A DNA stretch of 64,000 nt from Streptomyces eurythermus. Its GTDB lineage: Bacteria > Actinomycetota > Actinomycetes > Streptomycetales > Streptomycetaceae. The notes under the pieces are model-generated. The model did no database searches. It worked only from the letters and a program-made list of their open reading frames with translations, and was not told the DNA's origin. The position numbers were made by a program, and so were the translations under genes. The DNA lies in contig NZ_BMSK01000005.1 in assembly GCF_014649115.1 (NCBI RefSeq), positions 124,001-188,000 on the forward strand. The letters run 5' to 3'. Position 1 is the first letter of the stretch. The number at the start of each line of letters is the position of its first letter. Shown here one piece after another: positions 31,751-40,700 of the stretch.

Positions 31751-33148
31751 CTACAGGGTGCGCAGCAGCACCGCCGGCTGTTCCACGCAGTCCGCCACGT
31801 AGCGCAGGAAGCCGCCCGCCGTGCCGCCGTCGCACACCCGGTGGTCGAAGGTGAGCGAGAGCTGCACGACGTGCCGGACGGCCAGCTCCCCCTCGTGCAC
31901 CCACGGCTTGGGCACGATGCGGCCGACGCCGAGCATGGCCGCCTCGGGGTGGTTGACGATCGGGGTGGAGCCGTCGACGCCGAAGACCCCGTAGTTGTTC
32001 AGCGTGAAGGTGCCGCCGGTGAGTTCACCGGGGGTCAGTGTCCCGGTGCGGGCGGCCTCGGTGAGCCGGGCGAACTCGGCGGTCAGGGACTCGGCGTCGC
32101 GCGTGTGGGCGTCCCGGACGACCGGCACGACCAGCCCGCGGTCGGTCTGGGCGGCGAACCCGAGGTGGACGCGGTCGAGCCGGACGATCTCGCGGGCCTC
32201 GGTGTCGACGGTGGAGTTCAGCTCGGGGAACCGGGCCAGCGCGGCGGTGCAGATCCGGGCGAGCAGCGCGAGGAGGGAGATCTTCGGCCCGGGGGTGGCG
32301 TTCATGGCGGCCCGGGCGCGCATGAGTTCGGTCGCGTCGGCGTCGACCCAGCAGGTCGCGTCCGGGATTTCCCGGCGGCTGCGGGAGAGCTTGTCGGCGA
32401 CGGCACCGCGGACGCCCTTGAGCGGGATCCGCGCCCCGCCCTCGGCGCGGGGCGCCGTCGCGGCGGCCGCTCCGGCTTGCTCGCCGGCCGTACCGGCGGG
32501 AGTCGGTACGGCCTGGTCGGCGGCCGTGTCCGCGGGCGCGGTCCGGGTGCGCAGGGCGTTCTCGACGTCCGCGCGCAGGATGAGGCCGTCCGGGCCGGAG
32601 CCGGTCAGCCGCCTGAGGTCGACGTCGTTGTCCCGGGCGAGCTTGCGCACGAGCGGGGAGATCACGGGAACCAGCCCCCCTGCGGGCGCGGGGCCGGCCG
32701 CCGGATGCGGCGTGGGTGCGGGGGCGGCCGTCGGCGTCGGCGCGGCCACGCGCGCGTGCGGGGCGGCATCGGCGGTGCCCGGCCGCCGGGCCTGTCCGTC
32801 GGCGGCGGCCGTGCCCGCCCGGACCCGGCGCCGGCGGGCCGCCGGTGCCTGGGTGCCGTAGCCCACCAGGACGTTGCCCGAGCCCTCCGTGCCGTCCTCC
32901 GGTTCGCCGACGGCGACCGTCAGGAGCGGGGCGCCGACGGGAAGTTCGGCGCCCTCCTCGCCGAAGCGGGCGGTGACCACGCCGCCGTAGGGGCAGGGCA
33001 CCTCGACCATCGCCTTGGCCGTCTCCACCTCGACCACCGGCTGATCGACGGCGACCACGTCGCCGACCTGGACCAGCCAGCGGACGATCTCCGCCTCGGT
33101 GAGTCCTTCGCCGAGGTCGGGCAGCTTGAACTCCAGCACCTGAGCCAT
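31751..33148 (-). CDS. bkdC: 2-oxoacid dehydrogenase E2, dihydrolipoyl acyltransferase (465 aa), operon 2
   Basis: The lipoyl domain has the lipoyl Lys in VETAKAMVEVP near residue 50. The E1/E3-binding domain is VRKLARDNDVDLRRLTGSGPDG near 165-190. The catalytic domain ends with His436 and Asp440 in FDHRVCDG. The peripheral linkers are Ala/Pro/Thr-rich. The start ATG overlaps the E1-beta stop by one base (TGATG). This second complex lies beside paa genes and has its own upstream TetR-type operator, so it may serve phenylpyruvate or other aromatic/branched 2-oxoacids. Confidence 0.92.
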   Translation of the reverse strand: MAQVLEFKLPDLGEGLTEAEIVRWLVQVGDVVAVDQPVVEVETAKAMVEVPCPYGGVVTARFGEEGAELPVGAPLLTVAVGEPEDGTEGSGNVLVGYGTQAPAARRRRVRAGTAAADGQARRPGTADAAPHARVAAPTPTAAPAPTPHPAAGPAPAGGLVPVISPLVRKLARDNDVDLRRLTGSGPDGLILRADVENALRTRTAPADTAADQAVPTPAGTAGEQAGAAAATAPRAEGGARIPLKGVRGAVADKLSRSRREIPDATCWVDADATELMRARAAMNATPGPKISLLALLARICTAALARFPELNSTVDTEAREIVRLDRVHLGFAAQTDRGLVVPVVRDAHTRDAESLTAEFARLTEAARTGTLTPGELTGGTFTLNNYGVFGVDGSTPIVNHPEAAMLGVGRIVPKPWVHEGELAVRHVVQLSLTFDHRVCDGGTAGGFLRYVADCVEQPAVLLRTL

Positions 33149-34152
33149 CAGCCCTCGGCCTCCCACTGCAGCCGGGCCACGGCGTCCAGGATGCGGTCGA
33201 CGCCGGGCAGGTGGTGCCGCTCCAGCATGGGCGGCGGGTAGGGGATGTCGAAACCGGCCACGCGCAGCACCGGCGCCTCCAGGTGGTGGAAGCAGCGCTC
33301 GGTGATCCGGGCCGCGATCTCGCCGCCCGGGCCGCCGAACCCGGTGGACTCGTGGACGACGACCGCGCGGCCGGTGCGCCGGACGGCCGCGCAGACCGTC
33401 TCGTCGTCGAAGGGCACCAGGGAGCGCAGGTCGATCACCTCCAGGTCCCAGCCCTCGGCCCGGGCGGCCTCGGCGGCCTCCAGGCAGACCGGCACGGAGG
33501 GGCCGTAGGTGATCAGTGTGGCGCTGCTGCCGGGGCGGCGCACCACCGCGCGCCCGATGGGGGCCACGTCCGTGGGCCGCTCGGGGTCCCAGGTGTCCTT
33601 CGACCAGTACAGCCGCTTGGGTTCGAGGAAGACCACCGGGTCGTCGGAGGCGATGGCCTGGCGCAGCAGTCCGTAGGCGTCGGCGACGGTGGCCGGGGTG
33701 ACGACGTGCAGGCCCGGGGTGGCCATGTAGTAGGCCTCGGACGAGTCGCTGTGGTGCTCGACTCCGCCGATGCCGCCGCCGTAGGGGACGCGGACGGTGA
33801 TCGGCAGGGGCATCCGGCCGCGCGTGCGGTTGCGCATCCGGGCGACATGGCTGACCAGTTGCTCGAACGCCGGGTAGGCGAAGGCGTCGAACTGCATCTC
33901 CACGACCGGGCGCAGCCCGTACATCGCCATGCCGACGGCGGTGCCCAGGATGCCGGCCTCGGCGAGCGGGGTGTCGGTACAGCGGTCCTCGCCGAACTCC
34001 TTGGCGAGCCCGTCGGTGACGCGGAAGACCCCGCCGAGGGTGCCGACGTCCTCGCCCAGGACGTGCACGGTGGGATCGGCGGCCATGGCGTCGCGCATCG
34101 CGCGCGTGAGCGCCTGGGCCAGGGTGGCGGGCTTGACGGCGACGGTGGTCAT
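33148..34152 (-). CDS. bkdB: 2-oxoacid dehydrogenase E1 component beta subunit (334 aa), operon 2
   Basis: The E1-beta family is clear from VHVLGEDVGTLGGVFRVTDGL, RVPYGGGIGGVEHHSDSSEAYY and RITERCFHHLEAPVLRVAG. It closely parallels the operon 1 subunit but differs in specificity regions (e.g. CTDTPLAEAGILG, MYGLRPVVEMQFDAF). The ATG at 34152 overlaps the E1-alpha stop as ATGA, and the stop overlaps the E2 start. A tight three-gene unit with 1:1 expression is expected. Confidence 0.93.
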   Translation of the reverse strand: MTTVAVKPATLAQALTRAMRDAMAADPTVHVLGEDVGTLGGVFRVTDGLAKEFGEDRCTDTPLAEAGILGTAVGMAMYGLRPVVEMQFDAFAYPAFEQLVSHVARMRNRTRGRMPLPITVRVPYGGGIGGVEHHSDSSEAYYMATPGLHVVTPATVADAYGLLRQAIASDDPVVFLEPKRLYWSKDTWDPERPTDVAPIGRAVVRRPGSSATLITYGPSVPVCLEAAEAARAEGWDLEVIDLRSLVPFDDETVCAAVRRTGRAVVVHESTGFGGPGGEIAARITERCFHHLEAPVLRVAGFDIPYPPPMLERHHLPGVDRILDAVARLQWEAEG

Positions 34153-35321
34153 CGGGCGCCGCCTTCCCGCGCGCCGGGCTCCTCGCCGGCGCCGGACTGC
34201 TCCCGCTCGGCTTCCAGCTCGGCCCGCAACAGGGCCCGCTGTTCGCGCAGCTGGGCGGTCGTGTCGGCGTAGACGTGGTCGAAGAGGTCCATGGGGTCGA
34301 GTTCGGGATCCCGGTTCATGTGTTCGCGCAAGGAGGCGGCCATGGTCTCGGCGTCCTGCCGGGCGGCCTCGATACCGGCCTCGTCCAGCAGCCCGCGTGC
34401 GGTCAGTTCGCGTTCCAGCAGCTCGACCGGGTCGTGCGCGCGCCAGGCCGCGACCTCGGCGTCCTGCCGGTAGCGGGTGGCGTCGTCGGCGTTGGTGTGG
34501 GCGTCCAGGCGGTACGTCACCGCTTCCACCAGGGTCGGGCCGCCGCCCGCGCGCGCGTGCCGTACGGCCTCGGCGAGGACTTCGTGCACGGCGGCGGCAT
34601 CGTTGCCGTCGACCAGCCGGCCCGGCATGCCGTACCCGACGGCCTTGTGGGCCAGGGAGGGCGCGGCGGTCTGCTTGGCGAGCGGGACGGAGATGGCGAA
34701 GCCGTTGTTCTGGACCAGGAAGACGACCGGGGCCTGCCATACGGCGGCGAAGTTCAGGGCCTCGTGGAAGTCGCCCTCGCTGGTGCCGCCGTCGCCGACC
34801 ATGGCCAGCGCCACCACGTCGTCGCCCTTGAGGCGGGCGGCGTGGGCGAGGCCGACGGCGTGCGGCAACTGGGTGGCCAGCGGGGTGCTGAGGGGAGCCA
34901 CCCGGTGGGCGTAGGGGTCGTAGCCGTTGTGCCAGTCGCCGCGCAGCAGGGTGAGCGCCTGGGCCGGGTCCACGCCCCGGGCGACGACGGCGAGCGTGTC
35001 GCGGTAGCTGGGGAAGAGCCAGTCGCGTTCCTCGAGGGCCAGGGCGGCGCCGATCTGGCAGGCCTCCTGGCCGGTGCTGGACGGGTAGACGGCGAGCCGG
35101 CCCTGCTTGGTCAGCGCGGTGGCCTGCGCGTTGTAGCGGCGCCCGCGCACCAGCTGGGCGTAGAGCCTCAGCAGCAGGCCGGGGTCGGTCTTGGCGGCCG
35201 ACTCGGTGCCGAGGACGCGGTAGGGCTCGGCGTCGGGCAGCAGCGGCGCGGGGTCCGTACGGGGCTGCCAGGCGGGCGGCGGCGAGGGCCGGTACGCGCC
35301 CCGCTGCTCCAGAACCGTCAT
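34149..35321 (-). CDS. bkdA: 2-oxoacid dehydrogenase E1 component alpha subunit (390 aa), operon 2
   Basis: The ThDP-binding motif runs from GDGGTSEGD to VQNNGFAIS near residues 178-210. RLDAHTNADDATRYR is the phosphorylation-loop-like segment. Unlike the operon 1 subunit it lacks the Lys/Thr-rich N-terminal tail. The C-terminus is Glu/Arg-rich. GAGGAGGT precedes the ATG by 7 nt. A PaaR-type operator lies 59 bp upstream, and the Lrp-type regulator gene is divergent. Confidence 0.93.
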   Translation of the reverse strand: MTVLEQRGAYRPSPPPAWQPRTDPAPLLPDAEPYRVLGTESAAKTDPGLLLRLYAQLVRGRRYNAQATALTKQGRLAVYPSSTGQEACQIGAALALEERDWLFPSYRDTLAVVARGVDPAQALTLLRGDWHNGYDPYAHRVAPLSTPLATQLPHAVGLAHAARLKGDDVVALAMVGDGGTSEGDFHEALNFAAVWQAPVVFLVQNNGFAISVPLAKQTAAPSLAHKAVGYGMPGRLVDGNDAAAVHEVLAEAVRHARAGGGPTLVEAVTYRLDAHTNADDATRYRQDAEVAAWRAHDPVELLERELTARGLLDEAGIEAARQDAETMAASLREHMNRDPELDPMDLFDHVYADTTAQLREQRALLRAELEAEREQSGAGEEPGAREGGAR

Positions 35322-35379
35322 GACGGCACCTCCTCGTGGGAGCGGCTAGGAGACGGGGCGGCTGTGACCCGTCTCACCT

Positions 35380-35393
35380 ACCGATTGTTCGGT
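35380..35393. promoter_or_regulatory. PaaR-type operator 1 (bkd operon 2 / lrp)
   Basis: ACCGATTGTTCGGT fits ACCGNNCGNNCGGT with one mismatch (T in place of C in the central CG). It lies in the divergent promoter region of E1-alpha and the Lrp regulator. Near-identical sites occur at 38153 and 43297. Confidence 0.75.
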
Positions 35394-35427
35394 TGACGGC
35401 GCATTTTGGCTACAGGCAGCCCGGGGC

Positions 35428-35449
35428 TGTGGACAAACGGTTCTCCACA
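35428..35449. promoter_or_regulatory. Inverted pair of DnaA-box-like 9-mers
   Basis: TGTGGACAA (35428-35436, perfect DnaA box on the minus strand) faces TTCTCCACA (35441-35449, one mismatch), 4 bp apart. Together they give a CTGTGGA/TCCACAG inverted repeat. The site lies in the upstream region of the Lrp-type gene. Confidence 0.65.
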
Positions 35450-35494
35450 GCCTGGAATGAACGCAGGACGTCCACGGCGAGGAAGCGGGGGAAC

Positions 35495-35995
35495 ATGGCG
35501 CCTGAACAAATGGCCTACGGACCGCAGGGCGGTGGCGCGCTGCCGCCCCCGCGCCCGCTGGACGCCATCGACCAGGACATCCTGAGGATCCTCCAGGGGG
35601 ACGGCCGGGCCTCGATACGGTCCGTCGCCGAGCGCGTCCACGTCTCGCGCGCCAACGCCTACGCGCGGATCAACCGGCTCGTCGAGGACGGGGTGATCCG
35701 GGGTTTCAGCGCCCGCGTGGATCACGAACGGGCAGGCCACAGCACGTCCGCGTACATCACATTGAAAATCGTCCAGAACAGCTGGCGCACGGTCCGCGAG
35801 CAGCTCCGGCAGCTGCCCGGCGCCTCCCACATCGCCCTGGTGGGCGGCGACTTCGACGTGCTGCTGCTGGTGCACACGCCCGACAACCGGGCGCTGCGCG
35901 AGCTGGTGCTGACACGGCTCCAGGCGATCCCCGAGGTGCTCAGCACCCGCACGCTGCTGGTGTTCGAGGAGGAGGACCTGGAGCCGGACGGCTGA
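35495..35995 (+). CDS. bkdR: Lrp/AsnC family regulator, BkdR-like (166 aa)
   Basis: An N-terminal helix-turn-helix (DAIDQDILRILQGDGRASIRSVAERVHVSRANAYARINRL) is followed by the RAM ligand/oligomerisation domain (about residues 75-155, with GDFDVLLLVHTPD). Its position divergent from the 2-oxoacid dehydrogenase operon matches the known arrangement of bkdR, an Lrp-type regulator of branched-chain catabolism in Streptomyces. GGGGGA precedes ATG 35495 by 4 nt. The upstream region carries a PaaR-type operator and a DnaA-box pair. Confidence 0.88.
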   Translation: MAPEQMAYGPQGGGALPPPRPLDAIDQDILRILQGDGRASIRSVAERVHVSRANAYARINRLVEDGVIRGFSARVDHERAGHSTSAYITLKIVQNSWRTVREQLRQLPGASHIALVGGDFDVLLLVHTPDNRALRELVLTRLQAIPEVLSTRTLLVFEEEDLEPDG

Positions 35996-35997
35996 GG

Positions 35998-36585
35998 TCA
36001 GCCCCGGCGCAGCCCCGAGAAGACCAGCCGGACGACGGCGTCGGCCATCTCCGGGCCGGTCGCGCCGCGCGCCTCCGGCCGGTACCACTCCACGATGGAG
36101 TTGATCATTCCGAAGACCAGCCGGGTGGCCAGCCGCACCTCCACGTCGCCGCGTATGTCCCCGTCGGCCGCCGCCGCCTTCATCAGCTCGGCCACCCGGT
36201 GGTCGAAGTCGCGGCGCCGCTCCAGCGCCCACCGCTCGGTCTCGGTGTTGCCGCGCACGCGCAGCAGCAGCGTCACGTAGGGCAGTTCGGCGGTGAGCAC
36301 CTCGACCATGCGGCGCACGACGTGCTCCAGCCGGTCGGCGGCGCGCCCCACGCGCGCGTGCTCCTCGTCCAGGATGGCGAACAGGCCGTCCAGGGCGCGG
36401 CTGACGGCTCGGCGCAGCAGCTCCTCCTTGCCGCTGACGTGGTGGTAGATCGACGACTTGGAGATGCCGGCCGCCTTGGACAGGTGCTCCATGGAGGTGC
36501 CGTCGTAACCGCGCTCGTTGAAGACCCGCACGGCGACGGAGAGCAGCGTCTCGGGGGTGTAGGTGTCGCGTCTGGCCGTGGTCAT
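35998..36585 (-). CDS. paaR: TetR family regulator, PaaR-type (195 aa)
   Basis: An N-terminal TetR helix-turn-helix (FNERGYDGTSMEHLSKAAGISKSSIYHHVSGKEELL) and a helical ligand domain. ATG 36585 overlaps the paaH stop by ATGA, so it is made from the paaH transcript. The operator-like site upstream of paaH (38153) would then give autoregulation. In Corynebacterium, PaaR binds ACCGNNCGNNCGGT-type sites and is released by phenylacetyl-CoA; three such sites occur in this window beside paa and bkd genes. The symbol rests on this context and has not been tested. Confidence 0.85.
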   Translation of the reverse strand: MTTARRDTYTPETLLSVAVRVFNERGYDGTSMEHLSKAAGISKSSIYHHVSGKEELLRRAVSRALDGLFAILDEEHARVGRAADRLEHVVRRMVEVLTAELPYVTLLLRVRGNTETERWALERRRDFDHRVAELMKAAAADGDIRGDVEVRLATRLVFGMINSIVEWYRPEARGATGPEMADAVVRLVFSGLRRG

Positions 36586-38096
36586 GAGGTGCTCTCCCGC
36601 CGGTCGTTGGCATAGGCGTGACGGTAGAGCGCGAGGGAGGGCGCGTAGCGTCCGGAAGGGTCGCGCTCGTGCATCTCGTCCAGGATGTCGAAGGCGAAGT
36701 CGCGGCCGAGCCTGCGGCCCCACTCGAAGGGCCCGAGCGGGTAGTTGACGCCCAGGCGCATCGCGGTGTCGATGTCCTCCTCGGTGGCCACGCCCTTGGC
36801 GACGGCGTCATGGGCGAGGTCGATGATCCGGGCGACGGTGCGCGCGACGATCATGCCGGGGACGTCGCCGATGACGCTGACGTCCTTGCCGAGCGCCTGG
36901 AAGAGCCCGGTGGCCTCGGCGAGGGTCCGCGGCGAGGTGTCCTGGGAGGCGGACAGGGCGATGCGGGTGGCCGTGCGGTAGTCCAGGGCGAGGTCGAAGT
37001 AGACGACGTCCCCGAACTCGGCGGAGGTCTGGCCGTCGGCCAGGACCAGGTCGCCGCCGCCGGGCAGCACCAGACGGGTGCCCTGGTTCTCGTCCTCCTC
37101 GCGGACCTCGATGCCCGCCTCGCGGATCAGCGTGAGCAGCTCGGCCGCCGGACCCAGGCCGCCCTCGGCGACGACGTGGGCGGGCGGCCGCTCCTTGTCG
37201 GCGGTGTGCGGCTCGGGCCGCTCGGCGCCCTCGGCGTAGTCGTACCAGCCGCGCCCGCTCTTGCGGCCGAGCCGGCCGGACTCCACCAGCCGGCGCTGGG
37301 CCAGGGAAGGAGTGAAGCGCACGTCCTGGAAGAAGGACTGCCACACCGAGTGGGTGACGGACTCGTTGACGTCCTGGCCGATCAGGTCGGTCAGTTCGAA
37401 GGCACCCATCCTGAAACCGCCCGACTCGCGCAGGACCGCGTCGATGGTCGCGGGGTCGGCGGCCTGGGCCTCGTAGACGGCGAACGCCTCGGCGTAGAAG
37501 GGCCGGGCGATGCGGTTGACGATGAAACCGGGGGTGTCGGCGCAGGCCACCGGCGTCTTGCCCCAGGCGCGGGCGGTCTCGTACGCGCGCGTGGCCGACG
37601 TGACGTCGGTGGCGAACCCGGAGACCACCTCCACCAGCGGCAGCAGCGGCGCCGGGTTGAAGAAGTGCAGGCCGACGAAGCGGCCCGGGTGGCGCAGGGC
37701 ACCGCCGATGGCCGTCACCGACAGCGATGAGGTGTTGGTGGCCAGCAGGCAATCCTCGGCGACGATCTCCTCCAGCTCGCCGAAGAGCCGCTGCTTGACG
37801 TCCAGCCGTTCCAGGACGGCCTCCACCACCAGGGCGCAGTCGGCCAGCTCCGCGAGGCCGTCCGCGGGCGTGAGGCGGGCGCGGGCCGCGTCCCGGTCGC
37901 CGGCGGGGAGCCGGCCCTTCTCCACGAGCCGGTCGAGCCGGGCGCCGATCGCTTCCGTCGCGTCCCGCGCCCGCCCGGGTACGGCGTCGTAGAGCCGCAC
38001 GGGATGGCCGGCGACCAGCGCGACCTGGGCGATGCCCTGGCCCATGGTGCCGGTGCCGACGACGGCCACGGGGCTGCTGAGGTCGAGTGCTGTCAT
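36582..38096 (-). CDS. paaH: 3-hydroxyacyl-CoA dehydrogenase, PaaH type (504 aa)
   Basis: NAD-dependent oxidation of 3-hydroxyacyl-CoA, in phenylacetate degradation 3-hydroxyadipyl-CoA. The Rossmann motif is VVGTGTMGQGIAQ near residue 12. The 3HCDH N-domain has TNTSSLSVTAI and GLHFFNPAPLLPLVEVV. Two C-terminal domains follow (TPGFIVNRIARPFY near 190 and PGMIVARTVARIIDLAHDAV near 425), the duplicated layout of PaaH at about 500 residues. It is divergent from paaN across a PaaR-type site and coupled to the TetR gene downstream. Confidence 0.92.
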   Translation of the reverse strand: MTALDLSSPVAVVGTGTMGQGIAQVALVAGHPVRLYDAVPGRARDATEAIGARLDRLVEKGRLPAGDRDAARARLTPADGLAELADCALVVEAVLERLDVKQRLFGELEEIVAEDCLLATNTSSLSVTAIGGALRHPGRFVGLHFFNPAPLLPLVEVVSGFATDVTSATRAYETARAWGKTPVACADTPGFIVNRIARPFYAEAFAVYEAQAADPATIDAVLRESGGFRMGAFELTDLIGQDVNESVTHSVWQSFFQDVRFTPSLAQRRLVESGRLGRKSGRGWYDYAEGAERPEPHTADKERPPAHVVAEGGLGPAAELLTLIREAGIEVREEDENQGTRLVLPGGGDLVLADGQTSAEFGDVVYFDLALDYRTATRIALSASQDTSPRTLAEATGLFQALGKDVSVIGDVPGMIVARTVARIIDLAHDAVAKGVATEEDIDTAMRLGVNYPLGPFEWGRRLGRDFAFDILDEMHERDPSGRYAPSLALYRHAYANDRRESTS

Positions 38097-38119
38097 GTGC
38101 GCGATCCTCCCGCACGACG

Positions 38120-38128
38120 TTTTCCACA
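38120..38128 (+). promoter_or_regulatory. DnaA-box-like 9-mer
   Basis: TTTTCCACA, one mismatch from TTGTCCACA, 25 bp from the PaaR-type operator in the paaH-paaN intergenic region. Confidence 0.45.
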
Positions 38129-38152
38129 GATGCGGCGGACCCCCTTGTCCCG

Positions 38153-38166
38153 ACCGATCGTTCGGT
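38153..38166. promoter_or_regulatory. PaaR-type operator 2 (paaH-paaR / paaN)
   Basis: ACCGATCGTTCGGT matches ACCGNNCGNNCGGT perfectly. It is 57 bp from the paaH start and 80 bp from the paaN start, so it can control both divergent units. Confidence 0.82.
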
Positions 38167-38245
38167 TACTCTAGCTCTGACGGGCAGCCCCTGCCCAGGT
38201 CACGGACTCGACGAAGAGGCTCTCCAGACGAGGAGTTGGTCCCGC

Positions 38246-39940
38246 ATGGCCGCCGAACCGACCGCCCACGAGCTGCTCCGGAAGCACCGGCCCACGCTCG
38301 ACCAGGCGCTGGAAGCGATCCGCACACGCGCGTACTGGTCCCCGCACCCCGAGCACCCGAAGGCGTACGGCGAGAACGGCAGCCTGGACGCGGCGGCGGG
38401 CAAGGCCGCCTTCGACGCCCTGCTGGGCAACCGCCTCGACCTCGCCGACCAGCCGGGCGTCGACGACTGGGTGGGCGGTGAGGTCTCCCCGTACGGCATC
38501 GAGCTGGGCGTGAGCTACCCGCATCCGGACATCGACGTGCTGCTGCCCGCGATGCGGGCCGGGCAGCGCGCCTGGCGGGACGCGGGCCCCGAGCTGCGGG
38601 CCGTGGTCTGCCTGGAGATCCTGAAGCGGATCAGCGACCGCACGCACCAGTTCGCGCACGCGGTCATGCACACCTCCGGCCAGGCGTTCATGATGGCCTT
38701 CCAGGCGGGCGGCCCGCACGCCCAGGACCGCGGCCTGGAGGCGGTGGCATACGCGTACGCGGAGCAGGTCCGCACCCCGGAGCAGGCGGAGTGGACCAAG
38801 CCGCAGGGCAAGCGCGACCCGCTGGTCCTCACCAAGCGGTTCACCGCGGTCCCGCGCGGCATCGGCCTGGTCATCGGCTGCAACACCTTCCCGACCTGGA
38901 ACGGCTTCCCCGGCCTGTTCGCCTCCCTGGCCACCGGCAACGCGGTCCTGGTCAAGCCGCACCCGCGCGCGGTGCTGCCGCTCGCGCTGACCGTCCGGAT
39001 CGCCCGGGACGTACTCGCCGAGGCGGGCTTCGACCCGAACCTGGTCGCCCTGGCCGCCGAGCGTCCCGGCGAGGGCATCGCCAAGACCCTCGCGCTGCGC
39101 CCCGAAATCAGGATCATCGACTACACGGGGTCCACGGCGTTCGGCGACTGGCTGGAGACCAACGCCCACCAGGCGCAGGTCTACACGGAGAAGGCCGGCG
39201 TCAACACGGTGATCGTGCACTCCACGGACGACTACCAGGGCATGCTGTCCAACCTGGCGTTCTCGCTGTCCCTGTACAGCGGCCAGATGTGCACCACCCC
39301 GCAGAACCTGCTCATCCCCCGCGACGGCATCGCCACCGACCAGGGGCACAAGTCCTTCGACGAGGTCACCGCCGACCTCGCGCGCGCGGTCGACGGCCTG
39401 CTCGGCGACGACGCCCGCGCGAACGCGCTGCTGGGCGCGATCGTCAACCCGGACGTCAAGGCCCGCCTGGAGGCCGCGGCCGGTCTCGGCGAGGTCGCGC
39501 TCGCCTCCCGCGAGGTCACCAACCCGGAGTTCCCGGACGCGGTGGTCCGCACCCCCGTCATCGTCAAGCTGGACGGCGCCAAGCCGGACGACGAGGCCGC
39601 GTACATGAGCGAGTGCTTCGGCCCGGTCTCCTTCGTGGTCGCCGTCGACTCGGCGGCCGACGCCGTGGAGCTGCTGCGCCGCACCGTCAGGGAGAAGGGC
39701 GCGATGACGGTCGGCGCGTACACCACGGACGCCGCGACCGAGCAGGCCGTCGAGGAGGTCTGCCTGGAGGAGGCGGCCCAGCTCTCCCTGAACCTGACCG
39801 GCGGGGTCTACGTGAACCAGACGGCCGCCTTCTCCGACTTCCACGGCTCCGGCGGCAACCCGGCGGCCAACGCGGCCCTGACCGACAGCGCCTTCGTGGC
39901 CAGTCGCTTCCGGATGGTGGAGGTGCGGCGGGAGGCCTGA
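38246..39940 (+). CDS. paaN: Phenylacetic acid degradation protein PaaN (564 aa)
   Basis: An aldehyde-dehydrogenase-fold protein of the PaaN type (TIGR02288). The ALDH signatures are CNTFPTWNGFPGLFASLATG, DYTGSTAFGDWLE near the coenzyme loop, the catalytic Cys in SLYSGQMCTTPQN, and ECFGPVSFVV. It lacks the C-terminal hot-dog hydratase domain found in E. coli PaaZ, so a separate hydratase would be needed to open the oxepin ring. ATG 38246 follows AGGAG at a rather long 10 nt. It is divergent from paaH and under the shared PaaR-type operator. It converges on the TrmH gene. Confidence 0.9.
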   Translation: MAAEPTAHELLRKHRPTLDQALEAIRTRAYWSPHPEHPKAYGENGSLDAAAGKAAFDALLGNRLDLADQPGVDDWVGGEVSPYGIELGVSYPHPDIDVLLPAMRAGQRAWRDAGPELRAVVCLEILKRISDRTHQFAHAVMHTSGQAFMMAFQAGGPHAQDRGLEAVAYAYAEQVRTPEQAEWTKPQGKRDPLVLTKRFTAVPRGIGLVIGCNTFPTWNGFPGLFASLATGNAVLVKPHPRAVLPLALTVRIARDVLAEAGFDPNLVALAAERPGEGIAKTLALRPEIRIIDYTGSTAFGDWLETNAHQAQVYTEKAGVNTVIVHSTDDYQGMLSNLAFSLSLYSGQMCTTPQNLLIPRDGIATDQGHKSFDEVTADLARAVDGLLGDDARANALLGAIVNPDVKARLEAAAGLGEVALASREVTNPEFPDAVVRTPVIVKLDGAKPDDEAAYMSECFGPVSFVVAVDSAADAVELLRRTVREKGAMTVGAYTTDAATEQAVEEVCLEEAAQLSLNLTGGVYVNQTAAFSDFHGSGGNPAANAALTDSAFVASRFRMVEVRREA

Positions 39941-39947
39941 GCCCGGC

Positions 39948-40700
39948 CTAAGCCGGTGGCGCGCCCCCGGTCGCGCTCCAGTGGTACAGCGTCATCGCCA
40001 CGCTGGTGGCGAGGTTGTAGCTGGAGACCTGGGGGCGCATCGGCAGCCGCAGCAGGTGGTCGGCGCGGGCGCGCAGCGGAGCCGACAGGCCGGTGCGCTC
40101 CGAGCCGAAGGCCAGAACGGCGTCGTCCGGCAGCCGGGTGGCCCGGATGTCCTCGCCCTCCGGGTCGAGCGCGAACAGCGGCCCGGCGGGCAGGTCGTCG
40201 ACGTCCAGCCGCTCGACGGCGGTCGCGAAGTGCAGACCCGCGCCGCCGCGCACCACGGTGGGGTGCCAGGGGTCGAGCGTGCCCGTGGTGACCACCCCGG
40301 TCGCCCCGAATCCGGCGGCGAGCCGGATCACGGCGCCCGCGTTGCCCAGGTTGCGCGGGTTGTCCAGGACCACGACGGGGGCGGTGCGGGGCGTACGGGC
40401 GAGCGCGCGCAGATTCGCCGCGCGGGACGGCCGTACGGCCAGGGCGGCCACACCGGTCGGGTGCGGGCGCGGGACGAGGGCGGCGTACTCCGCCCCGGAC
40501 ACCTCCGTCAGCAGGGCGTCCAGGGTGTCGCGGACGTCCCCGGCCAGTTCCTCGGCGAGGGCGAGCGCGGCCCGCCGGTCGGTGGTGACCGCGACCGGCA
40601 CCTCGGCGCCGAAGCGCAGCGCGTGCTTCAGGGCGTGGAAACCGTCGAGCAGGACGGCGCCCTGAGCGTGCGCGCGCCAGCGGCTCAGCGGGTCGGTCAT
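39948..40700 (-). CDS. SpoU/TrmH family RNA 2'-O-methyltransferase (250 aa)
   Basis: The C-terminal SPOUT domain has motif 1 (VVLDNPRNLGNAGAVIRLAAGFGA), motif 2 (LAFGSERTGLS) and motif 3 (LPMRPQVSSYNLATSVAMTLY), with the deep-knot residues that bind S-adenosylmethionine. The N-terminal about 100 residues form a substrate-binding extension. Methylation of a tRNA or rRNA ribose is expected; the target is unknown. ATG 40700 overlaps the HTTM gene stop as ATGA, an odd partner for a membrane protein. Confidence 0.91.
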   Translation of the reverse strand: MTDPLSRWRAHAQGAVLLDGFHALKHALRFGAEVPVAVTTDRRAALALAEELAGDVRDTLDALLTEVSGAEYAALVPRPHPTGVAALAVRPSRAANLRALARTPRTAPVVVLDNPRNLGNAGAVIRLAAGFGATGVVTTGTLDPWHPTVVRGGAGLHFATAVERLDVDDLPAGPLFALDPEGEDIRATRLPDDAVLAFGSERTGLSAPLRARADHLLRLPMRPQVSSYNLATSVAMTLYHWSATGGAPPA